DNA of 6,900 nucleotides. Origin: Adhaeribacter sp. GTDB lineage: Bacteria > Bacteroidota > Bacteroidia > Cytophagales > Hymenobacteraceae. The DNA is taken from the NCBI GenBank assembly GCA_028288395.1, contig JAQBNV010000170.1:1-6900 (forward strand), read 5' to 3'. Of the stretch, positions 1-6,278 are shown piece by piece. Positions within the stretch are counted from its first letter, which is position 1, and each line of letters begins with the position of its first letter. Below the pieces are notes generated by a model. It was not told the DNA's origin, searched no databases, and saw nothing but the letters and a program-made list of their open reading frames with translations. Position numbers and translations under genes: made by a program.

Positions 1-1295
1 ATATTTTCGTGCGTTTTACCCAAAATAAAGCGGATGCCTTTGTCCAGGCTGAAATAGCTCAGGACCCAGTTAAACAGAACCACAAACCGGTTACGAAAAC
101 CGATTATTGAAATCAGGTGAATAAACATCCAGATAAACCAGGCCAGCAGCCCCTGAAATTTAAATTCTTTCTGCATCACTTTTAAATCGGCTACGGCGTG
201 GTTGCGGCCAATGGTGGCCATAGCACCCTGGTCGTGGTAGTGGAAGGCCTCCAGGGGCTGGTTAGCGAAGAGGCGGCCAATATTTTTGCCTAATAATTTT
301 CCTTGCTGCAGGGCCGGTTGGGCCATCATGGGGTGGCCCTGCGGGTTTTCGGCGGTTACCATCGCGGCAATATCGCCGATGGCAAAAATATTATCGTACC
401 CCGCCACCCGGTTATATTCATCTACTTGCAGGCGGTTGCCTTTAAATATACTTTCGGGCCGGATGCCTTGCAGCAGGGCACCCGTTACGCCGGCGGCCCA
501 AATCAGGGTGCGGGTAATAATTTTTTCGCCGGTATCTAAAGTTACAGTGTAGCCGTCGTAGGATTTCACGCGGCGGTCGAGCCAAATCTTTACGCCAAAA
601 TTTTCCAGGTATTCTTTCGATTTCCGGGAGGCCTCTTCCGACATGCCTTTGAGCAATTGTGGCCCGCTTTGAATCAAGTGAATATCCATTTTAATAAAAT
701 CGAGCTCTTTGTAATCTTTCGGAAATACGTGCTTGCGCAGTTCGCTTAAGGCGCCGGCCAGTTCCACTCCCGTGGGGCCGCCACCCACAATTACGTAGTC
801 CATCAGGCTGTTCAGTTGCTCTTCGTTGTCTATTTGCAGGGCTTTTTCAAAATTGCTCAAAACCGTATTGCGCAGCACCAGGGCATCCTGTACATTTTTC
901 ATCGAGAGGGCCGCTTTTTCCATTTGGGCATCGCCGTAATAATTGGTGGTTGCGCCGGTGGCAATTACCAATAAATCGTAGCGCAGAAGCCCGATAGAGG
1001 TTTCTACCATTTGCGTGGCCGTGTCGATGGACTGCACTTCGGCCCAGCGGAAATAAAAGTTGGCCTGATCGTCGAAGATGCGCCGGAACGGCTGGATAAT
1101 GGATTCGGCTTCGAGGCCCGCCGTGGCTACCTGGTAAAGCAAAGGCTGAAACGTATGGAAATTCTGTTTATCAATCAGAACCACCTGTACATCGGTATTA
1201 CTTAAACTTTTGGCGAGCTCCAAACCACCAAACCCACCTCCCACAATTACCACTCTTTTTTTGCCATTATCTTCTATTCTTGCGCAATTGGCCAT
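1..1295 (-). CDS. ndh: Type II NADH dehydrogenase (NDH-2), 3' end beyond window
   Basis: This single-subunit flavoprotein passes electrons from NAD(P)H to the quinone pool at the inner face of the cytoplasmic membrane without pumping protons. My translation gives 431 residues before the left edge. Visible motifs are the FAD Rossmann motif GGGFGG (residues 19-24), a second nucleotide-binding motif VIVGGGPTGVELAG (168-181), WAAGV, the FAD-contacting YDNIFAIGD ending at D308, and the quinone-site motif AQPALQQG (325-332). A hydrophobic, tryptophan-rich C-terminal stretch (about 378-425) matches the membrane-associating tail of the family. Usual family length suggests only a few to about 20 residues are missing. 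The ATG at 1295 is preceded by AGGA only three bases away, and the Rossmann fold begins 15 residues later, which supports this start. Residue 209, after the second strand of the NAD(P)H domain, is Gln where NADH-specific enzymes usually have Glu. A related pyridine nucleotide-disulfide oxidoreductase is the only serious alternative. Confidence 0.88.
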   Translation of the reverse strand, partial: MANCARIEDNGKKRVVIVGGGFGGLELAKSLSNTDVQVVLIDKQNFHTFQPLLYQVATAGLEAESIIQPFRRIFDDQANFYFRWAEVQSIDTATQMVETSIGLLRYDLLVIATGATTNYYGDAQMEKAALSMKNVQDALVLRNTVLSNFEKALQIDNEEQLNSLMDYVIVGGGPTGVELAGALSELRKHVFPKDYKELDFIKMDIHLIQSGPQLLKGMSEEASRKSKEYLENFGVKIWLDRRVKSYDGYTVTLDTGEKIITRTLIWAAGVTGALLQGIRPESIFKGNRLQVDEYNRVAGYDNIFAIGDIAAMVTAENPQGHPMMAQPALQQGKLLGKNIGRLFANQPLEAFHYHDQGAMATIGRNHAVADLKVMQKEFKFQGLLAWFIWMFIHLISIIGFRNRFVVLFNWVLSYFSLDKGIRFILGKTHEN

Positions 1296-1635
1296 AGTTC
1301 CTGAATTTTAATAACCTGTTTACGTAGTTTATTTCTTTTAAGCATATTTTGCTGACTAGTTTTATTATTTCGCAGAAGTTACGGTAGCGCAATGCCAGAA
1401 GGGTTTTAATAGTTCGTTTATTCCTAAAACGGCGGAATGAAAATGATTTTAAATTTTACCCGAAAACCAATTTTTAGAATATCAATAAATTGATATTCTA
1501 TCAACCCGTACGCCCACGGTTAATATCTTCAGTTAATAATTCCGGATTATGCGGCGCAGACTTATTAGATATTTATTTTTATTTTAGAAAGGCAAACCCT
1601 ACCCATTTGGATAAAGTATTCTGCTAACTGCTAAC
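1296..1635. other. Intergenic spacer between two minus-strand genes
   Basis: This AT-rich spacer separates the Omp85 gene from ndh, both read leftward, so it should hold the end of the first transcript and possibly the ndh promoter. I found no convincing ORF. The one clear structure is the perfect inverted repeat at 1475-1500. A two-copy 7-bp tandem repeat (CTGCTAA, 1621-1634) lies directly after the Omp85 stop codon. I looked for the Bacteroidota -7/-33 promoter pair upstream of ndh and saw no good match. Confidence 0.6.
1475..1500. repeat. Perfect 12-bp inverted repeat, 2-nt centre
   Basis: TAGAATATCAAT and its exact reverse complement ATTGATATTCTA flank a central AA, a 26-bp near-palindrome. 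On the minus strand, the direction of both flanking genes, the hairpin is followed by A residues rather than a U tract, so it is not a canonical intrinsic terminator. It lies 180 nt upstream of the ndh start. A regulator-binding site or an mRNA-end stem is possible; the sequence cannot decide between them. Confidence 0.7.
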
Positions 1636-3513
1636 TTAGCGAAAATCGGGCACCAAGGGTTGGGTAAAGCGGAAATCGTTGAAATCGTAATAAGGGCGGG
1701 TAGAATTGAAGTTGCGTAGGGGCGAGGTGCCCAGCGGGTAATAACCCAGTAATACCTGGATGGTGTTGAAGGCCATGTATTCGTTCCGGAACCGAATACC
1801 CAAACCATAACCCTGGTAAGGCTGGTGCTTAAAAGGATTGCCTTTGTCGCTCTCCGACAACCAGGCGATATCGGCAAAAGAAACCAGTGCCACCCGGAAA
1901 CCCAGGAACGAAATAGGGGTAAACAAGCTGTTTTCGTAGTTGAAAACCACCCGGCGGGTACCGCGTTCGGGCGTACGGAAACCCCGGATACCTTCCTGGC
2001 GGTTAATGCTAAGTAAATTCTCGCCGAAGCGGCGGTTGATGCCAAAAGTGGTGCGGTTCCAGAAAAAATGCCGCCACTGCCAGGTGCCCACAGTTAATAG
2101 TTTCGTAAAATATAATATTTCACTCGAAAATTCTCCTTGTTCCCAGCGTTTACCCCGGATAAAAGTGTCGTACTGCGCATCCAGGTATAAATAGCCGAAA
2201 TTGGTGTTATACTTGCCAAATGCTACTTTTCCGCCCAGGTACCGGCGGTTATACAAGATGCCGTCTTCGTACCCGGCCGAAAGCGCGAATAAGTTGCCTG
2301 CTGGTATGTCTTCCGTCCGGCCGAAACCAAATAAATATTGCGAACGGTAATATTTCCGGAAGCTATAGCCAATACCGGCCACGTAGAGGGTGTTTTTCTG
2401 ATAATCGGCGTTGGGAGGATTCAGGTAATCGGTAGAAATAATGCGCCCGGCAGTAATGATGCGGGCTCGGTTTTCGAACCCCAGGTTGTAAGATTTCAGC
2501 TTGAAAGACTTTCCCAGCCAGTAATCCTGGCGGTTGTATTCTATATTCATGCGCCTCCGGCTGCCGTCATCGTTTTTTACATAAATGGGGTGCAGGTAAT
2601 AATTATAGCTGGCCGCACCGGCGTACTTGGTATTGGCGGTATAAAAATCGCGCGATAAGTTTAAGCCGACCTGCTGGTAATTTATTTCGTTGCGGTAAAT
2701 TACCTGGGCCGAGGCGAACGAGTTGTAAATATTTTCGATGGTATAACTGCCCGAGTACGTCCAGGAGCGGCTGATTGAATCGAGTCCGAAATTATATACG
2801 TTGCGGAACTGGTGCCCTAAGCCCAGGAAATTAATGTCATTCAGGCTAACCCGGCCCGAGGCTTTGCTGGTGTTAAAACCCACTGCCCCGCTAATGCTGA
2901 ATACATCTTTGGTGATAACAATAATATCTACACTGTCCTGGGTAGAAGTTTTTTCATTAACCACCAGGCGGGCATCCAGAATATATTCTTTTTGCCGGAG
3001 CAAACGTTCGGACTCGGCCAGGGCCTGGGGCTGCAGGATACCGCCGGTTTTAAAAAGTAAGGTATTGCGAATCCGGCCCCGGTGCGTTTTTATATGCACC
3101 GAATTACCGGCTTTTTCCACAAAATTATGAGGTTTTCGGGTCGTGTCGTTTATGGAATAGCCAAAGCTGTTGAGGGTTTTATAGTCGATGCGCCGGATAA
3201 CCTTGTAATTTTGTTTTTCACCAACGTTGCTTAAAAGTACCGGGTTGGGGTAATCGGCGGTAGCTTTGGGATCGAACCGGAAAATTGATTTGGTAAGGCG
3301 GCCCCAGAAAGTTTTTTTGCGCGAAAGCTGTTTCAGGTTTTCCAGAATCCGGTCTGAATTGCTTTGCTGGAAAACCGTATCGGGCACCGGTATGGTTTGT
3401 ATTTTTATGGTATCCAGGGAAATAGCAGGCGTTTGCGCCAGGACCGGATAAGGTATATAACTTCCTGTTACCAGGAGGAAGAAAGTTAATAATACCCCTT
3501 TATACAAATTCAT
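1636..3513 (-). CDS. Omp85/BamA-superfamily outer membrane protein
   Basis: Predicted 625-residue outer membrane beta-barrel of the Omp85 (surface antigen D15/BamA/TamA) superfamily, whose members insert or translocate proteins or other molecules at the outer membrane. Residues 1-26 form a Sec signal peptide (one Lys, a hydrophobic core, VLA before the likely cleavage point). Residues roughly 103-204 look like one POTRA domain, including the LLFKTGGIL...AESERLLRQ helix region. From about 208 to the end the chain alternates Tyr/Phe-rich strands and polar turns typical of a barrel. The diagnostic IRGF motif (509-512, then RTPERGTRR) matches the conserved (V/I)RG(F/Y) tip of loop 6. The last residues are DFR, so the terminal aromatic is penultimate. 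With one recognisable POTRA it is not the main five-POTRA BamA; a TamA-like or lineage-specific paralogue is more likely, and its substrate is unknown. The start is supported by the signal peptide directly after the ATG; no strong Shine-Dalgarno is present. Confidence 0.85.
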   Translation of the reverse strand: MNLYKGVLLTFFLLVTGSYIPYPVLAQTPAISLDTIKIQTIPVPDTVFQQSNSDRILENLKQLSRKKTFWGRLTKSIFRFDPKATADYPNPVLLSNVGEKQNYKVIRRIDYKTLNSFGYSINDTTRKPHNFVEKAGNSVHIKTHRGRIRNTLLFKTGGILQPQALAESERLLRQKEYILDARLVVNEKTSTQDSVDIIVITKDVFSISGAVGFNTSKASGRVSLNDINFLGLGHQFRNVYNFGLDSISRSWTYSGSYTIENIYNSFASAQVIYRNEINYQQVGLNLSRDFYTANTKYAGAASYNYYLHPIYVKNDDGSRRRMNIEYNRQDYWLGKSFKLKSYNLGFENRARIITAGRIISTDYLNPPNADYQKNTLYVAGIGYSFRKYYRSQYLFGFGRTEDIPAGNLFALSAGYEDGILYNRRYLGGKVAFGKYNTNFGYLYLDAQYDTFIRGKRWEQGEFSSEILYFTKLLTVGTWQWRHFFWNRTTFGINRRFGENLLSINRQEGIRGFRTPERGTRRVVFNYENSLFTPISFLGFRVALVSFADIAWLSESDKGNPFKHQPYQGYGLGIRFRNEYMAFNTIQVLLGYYPLGTSPLRNFNSTRPYYDFNDFRFTQPLVPDFR

Positions 3514-3569
3514 ATCAAAACCAATCCTATACCGCCCCTAATTAATCAACTTCTGCGGATAATCAACAA

Positions 3570-3577
3570 CAAATATG
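3570..3577 (-). promoter_or_regulatory. Weak -7-like element for the Omp85 gene
   Basis: Read on the minus strand this is CATATTTG, one mismatch from the Bacteroidota -7 consensus TAnnTTTG, 57 nt upstream of the Omp85 start codon. No clear TTG occurs at the expected -33 position, so this is only a candidate. Confidence 0.15.
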
Positions 3578-3586
3578 GCAATTTAG

Positions 3587-3739
3587 CTATAGTTTACCTA
3601 ATACCGAGTAGCGGGCTTTGGCAGCGTCTTTAAGTAAACTAAAATCAGATAAAATTCTTTTAGCCCAGCCATAATATTCTCTTTGCCCGAATGGAGCATT
3701 TTCTAAAAAAATAACTAAAAATATTAGTTTATATAGCAA
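3587..3739 (-). CDS. Possible small protein or gene remnant, TTG start
   Basis: A minus-strand frame stays open across the divergent spacer and ends at a TAG at 3587-3589. No ATG or GTG opens it; the best internal start is TTG at 3739, giving 50 residues. The N-terminal 12 residues are strongly hydrophobic (LLYKLIFLVIFL) and the rest is polar with protein-like composition (GQREYYGWAKRIL, then KDAAKARYSVLGKL). The frame also continues open upstream into the antisense of the rSAM gene, as a chance frame could. It may be a small membrane peptide, the relic end of an older gene, or coincidence. I do not recognise it. Confidence 0.2.
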   Translation of the reverse strand: MLYKLIFLVIFLENAPFGQREYYGWAKRILSDFSLLKDAAKARYSVLGKL

Positions 3740-3809
3740 CTTATACGAACAATTTTTAGTAATATTGAACCTATGAACGACAAGGTGCAGGAAAAACTAA
3801 AAATATTAG
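3713..3809. repeat. 15-bp direct repeat spanning the rSAM start
   Basis: AACTAAAAATATTAG occurs exactly at 3713-3727, 46 nt before the rSAM ATG, and again at 3795-3809, inside codons 8-13 of that gene. The copies are 82 bp apart. The upstream copy also has weak dyad character (AACTAA...TTAGTT). A pair of identical sites on either side of a start codon is a common layout for repressor operators, but the AT-rich composition makes chance a real possibility. Confidence 0.55.
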
Positions 3810-5038
3810 CCGACGCGGCCAAATACGACGTGTCCTGCTCCTCTAGTGGCGGCAAACGCAAAAATCAGAATAAAGGCTTGGGTAATGCCGAGGGTATGGG
3901 TATTTGCCATAGCTATACCGAAGACGGGCGATGCGTATCGCTGCTTAAGATTTTGCTCACCAATTACTGCATTTTTGATTGTGCTTATTGCGTAACCCGG
4001 CGCAGCAACGATATAAAGCGGGCTGCTTTTACCATCGACGAAGTAGTTAACCTTACTTTAAATTTTTACCGGCGCAATTACATCGAAGGCCTGTTTCTTA
4101 GTTCCGGTATTTTTAAAGATTCGGATTATACCATGGAGCGGTTGGTACGCATTGCCAAAAAGCTGCGCCAGGAACATAAGTTTAACGGTTATATTCACCT
4201 GAAAACCATACCGGGTGCCAGCGAGGATTTAATAAAAGAGGCCGGCCTGTACGCTGATCGGTTGAGCGTAAATATTGAACTTCCTTCGGAACTAAGTCTG
4301 AAAGCCTTAGCTCCCGAAAAAAACTATCCGCAAATTCTACAGCCCATGGGTGCCATTAGCCGCGAACTGGTGCAAAATAAAGAAGAGCGGAAGCTGTTTA
4401 AAATGGCGCCCGCTTTTGCCCCGGCCGGACAAAGCACCCAATTAATTGTGGGCGCCTCGGCCGAAAACGATCAGCAAATATTGCACCTTTCCAGCCAGCT
4501 TTATCAGGATTATAACCTTAAACGGGTTTATTACTCGGGCTACGTACCCATTTCGGATGATAATCGTTTGCCGGTGCTGGCGGCAACCCCCGTAATCCGG
4601 GAGAACCGCATTTATCAGGCCGATTGGCTGCTACGGTTTTATGGCTTTGGCGTGCAGGAATTGGTAAACGATTTTTACCCGAATCTGGATCTGGAAATTG
4701 ATCCCAAACTGGCGTGGGCCTTACGCAACCTTCACTTCTTTCCGGTGGAAATAAACCAGGCCGATTACGAACTGATTTTACGGATACCCGGTATTGGCGT
4801 CAAATCGGCCAAGAAAATTGTGGCGGCCCGCCGCTTTACCCACCTCACCTTCGACCACCTGCATAAAATTGGGGTGGTTTTGAAAAGGGCCAAATATTTT
4901 ATTACCTGCCGTGGTCAAAGCCTGGTGCAGAAAGATTTTTCGGAAGAGGTGATTCGGAGAAAAATAATATTTGGTGAAAATTCGGTACGGAGCGCGCTGG
5001 TAAAACAACAATTGGATTTATTTCAGCAGGCGGGCTAA
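3773..5038 (+). CDS. Putative DNA modification/repair radical SAM protein (rSAM_link_UDG, TIGR03916-like)
   Basis: Predicted 421-residue radical SAM enzyme. The cluster-binding motif CIFDCAYC places Cys66, Cys70 and Cys73 in the canonical CX3CX2C spacing that holds a [4Fe-4S] cluster and S-adenosylmethionine. Upstream are further cysteines in the segments DVSCSSSG (Cys22) and GICHSYTEDGRC (Cys45, Cys54), which I recall as typical of this family. The barrel core runs to about residue 300. Near the C-terminus a helix-hairpin-helix, RIPGIGVKSAKKIV (337-350), is a sequence-independent DNA-binding element seen in repair enzymes. The tail carries QLDLF (413-417), identical to the bacterial sliding-clamp-binding consensus. 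The family is named for its linkage to uracil-DNA glycosylase-like UdgX and DUF4130; the DUF4130 partner is the next gene downstream. The reaction and substrate are unknown. The ATG at 3773 fits the family length and has no clear Shine-Dalgarno. Family assignment is secure; a role in DNA repair is inferred. Confidence 0.9.
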   Translation: MNDKVQEKLKILADAAKYDVSCSSSGGKRKNQNKGLGNAEGMGICHSYTEDGRCVSLLKILLTNYCIFDCAYCVTRRSNDIKRAAFTIDEVVNLTLNFYRRNYIEGLFLSSGIFKDSDYTMERLVRIAKKLRQEHKFNGYIHLKTIPGASEDLIKEAGLYADRLSVNIELPSELSLKALAPEKNYPQILQPMGAISRELVQNKEERKLFKMAPAFAPAGQSTQLIVGASAENDQQILHLSSQLYQDYNLKRVYYSGYVPISDDNRLPVLAATPVIRENRIYQADWLLRFYGFGVQELVNDFYPNLDLEIDPKLAWALRNLHFFPVEINQADYELILRIPGIGVKSAKKIVAARRFTHLTFDHLHKIGVVLKRAKYFITCRGQSLVQKDFSEEVIRRKIIFGENSVRSALVKQQLDLFQQAG

Positions 5039-5103
5039 AACCGTACGTATCTTTTTACCTTAATTTTAAGTATAAATAATTAACATATAATAGTTTATAT
5101 ACT

Positions 5104-5271
5104 ATGTTTATGAAATCTAATTTTAAACTGGCACCCATGTCATGCCATTGCAAACTGAGTGTGCTAATTCCGCATCTGAAAAAACTATCGGCTGAGAAAG
5201 CTGCTATAGCCGTACAGGATCTGGACGCTGGCCATAGCTACAGTGGCACCTTATTTAAACGGTATATTTAG
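5104..5271 (+). CDS. Possible 55-residue small ORF between rSAM and DUF4130
   Basis: An ATG at 5104 opens a 55-codon frame ending in TAG at 5269-5271. The product starts MFMKSNFKLAPMSCHCKLSV, continues with LIPHLKKLSAEKAAIAVQDL and ends GTLFKRYI. It contains a CHC motif and a likely amphipathic helix but no signal peptide or recognisable domain. It is co-directional with both neighbours and in the same frame as the downstream gene, whose GTG lies nine bases after the TAG. The 65 nt before it are very AT-rich. It may be a genuine small protein of the module, a decayed insert, or chance. Its composition is protein-like, but I recognise no family. Confidence 0.35.
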   Translation: MFMKSNFKLAPMSCHCKLSVLIPHLKKLSAEKAAIAVQDLDAGHSYSGTLFKRYI

Positions 5272-5280
5272 CTGTTTTCT

Positions 5281-6054
5281 GTGTCCGTTTTTAGCTACGA
5301 TGGCACCTTCGAGGGATTGCTTACTGCTATATTCGAGATATATGAACGGCAGGAAGAACCCGTTGCGATTGTGCGGTACGCAGACGTACAACCTGGCCTT
5401 TTTTCGCCTATAATCGAGGTGATAACCGACTTGGTGAAAGCCGAGCGGGTGTGGGTTGGGTTAGGTAAAAAAGTTTCACATGCGGCCCGAACGCACCTTT
5501 ACAAAGCATTTTTAGCGGAGCAGCCACGGGTGCCGTTGCTAATTTACCAATATGCCCGCCTCGCTTTTGCCAGTACCCAAAGTATTGAAGAAAATTTTGC
5601 GACCGATTGCGTCCGGGAGCTGGCCCAGATAAATAAACAAGTTTTCCGGGAAAGTCATCGCATGGAAGCTTTTATCCGGTTTCAGAAAACGGCCGACGAT
5701 TTGTTTTACGCCACCATTGCTCCGGATTTTAACGTGCTGCCCATTATATCCGGCCACTTCGAGAAGCGTTACGCCGACCAGCGCTGGCTCATTTACGATA
5801 CTAAACGCCATTTCGGCCTGTATTATGATTTAGAAAAAGTTGCCCAGATTTGCCTCGACGAGGAAGTAGCGGATCGGAGCGGGCGATTACCGGCCAATAT
5901 TCTCGAACACCAGGAGACGCTTTACCAGCAGTTGTGGCAAACCTATTTTCATCACATAAATATTCCCGAACGCAAAAACCGGAAGCTCCATTTGCGTCAT
6001 ATTCCGCTCCGCTACTGGAAATACCTGACCGAAAAGCAACCACGCCTTTCCTGA
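5281..6054 (+). CDS. DUF4130 / TIGR03915-family putative DNA metabolism protein
   Basis: This 257-residue protein belongs to the family annotated as probable DNA metabolism or putative DNA repair protein (DUF4130), which is encoded next to the rSAM above in many bacteria and is fused to UdgX-type uracil-DNA glycosylase in others. Family hallmarks are visible in order: YDGTFEGLLTAIFEIY (6-21), ESHRMEAFIRF (124-134), the HFEKRY...WLIYDTKR block (159-176), and a C-terminal HIPLRYWKYLTEK (240-252). Length fits the stand-alone form; no glycosylase domain is attached. The start is GTG at 5281. It is the only reasonable choice because an in-frame TAG lies nine bases upstream and the family's YDG motif begins six residues in. 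No Shine-Dalgarno is evident. It follows the rSAM gene by 242 nt, wider than the tight spacing expected for the pair, so it may have its own promoter or be translated after a leader. Biochemical activity is unknown. Confidence 0.88.
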   Translation: MSVFSYDGTFEGLLTAIFEIYERQEEPVAIVRYADVQPGLFSPIIEVITDLVKAERVWVGLGKKVSHAARTHLYKAFLAEQPRVPLLIYQYARLAFASTQSIEENFATDCVRELAQINKQVFRESHRMEAFIRFQKTADDLFYATIAPDFNVLPIISGHFEKRYADQRWLIYDTKRHFGLYYDLEKVAQICLDEEVADRSGRLPANILEHQETLYQQLWQTYFHHINIPERKNRKLHLRHIPLRYWKYLTEKQPRLS

Positions 6055-6100
6055 AATAAACCACTTGACAGGTACCTGAAAATGGATTCTAATTTTTCTT

Positions 6101-6223
6101 TTACCGGGATTGCTCCGGCGATTTGTCTGCGGTGGCCCGCACAACTATTTCCAGGTTGTTCCATAGCGGATAATTAATGCCGGATTCTTTCTGCATCTCC
6201 AAAGATTGGTTTGTTTCTATCAT
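6101..6223 (-). CDS. Small hypothetical protein, 40 residues
   Basis: An ATG at 6223 (preceded by GGAAAAG, a plausible ribosome site) opens a 40-codon frame ending in TAA at 6101-6103. The product reads MIETNQSLEMQKESGINYPL then WNNLEIVVRATADKSPEQSR. It has no signal peptide, membrane segment or cysteine, and a balanced soluble composition with a net charge near zero. It converges on the DUF4130 gene, with 46 nt between the two stops. I do not recognise a family. It is more likely than the other short frames here to be genuine because of the ribosome site and composition, but length alone does not exclude chance. Confidence 0.35.
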   Translation of the reverse strand: MIETNQSLEMQKESGINYPLWNNLEIVVRATADKSPEQSR

Positions 6224-6278
6224 CTTTTCCAAAATCAGGCGGCTTTAAAGCGAAGTGCTAAGGCAAGTAAAAGATTAA

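Noticed and set aside
286..552. Plus-strand frames opposite the ndh gene (also around 1011-1205)
   Set aside because: They are antisense shadows of the conserved ndh coding sequence with no recognisable protein features.
1374..1383. CGCAGAAGTT shared between the ndh upstream region and, in opposite orientation, the Omp85 upstream region (3549-3558)
   Set aside because: A single 10-bp match in opposite orientations relative to the genes is compatible with chance.
1621..1634. Tandem 7-bp repeat CTGCTAA x2 after the Omp85 stop codon
   Set aside because: Two copies of a 7-mer are too short to call functional.
1599..2045. A 148-codon minus-strand frame overlapping the end of the Omp85 gene
   Set aside because: It is an alternative frame of the same strand inside a well-supported gene; its translation shows no domain or signal and the Omp85 frame has clear family motifs.
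3592..3772. Bacteroidota -33/-7 promoter for the rSAM gene
   Set aside because: TTTG occurrences in the spacer lack the TA at the correct spacing and an upstream TTG; no site good enough to annotate.
4778..5011. Minus-strand frame opposite the rSAM C-terminus, and similar ones opposite DUF4130 (5539-6144)
   Set aside because: Antisense shadows; the sense strand encodes conserved motifs in the same places.
6069..6078. CAGGTACCTG palindrome after the DUF4130 stop as a terminator
   Set aside because: It has no loop unless the stem is reduced to three pairs and no U tract follows.
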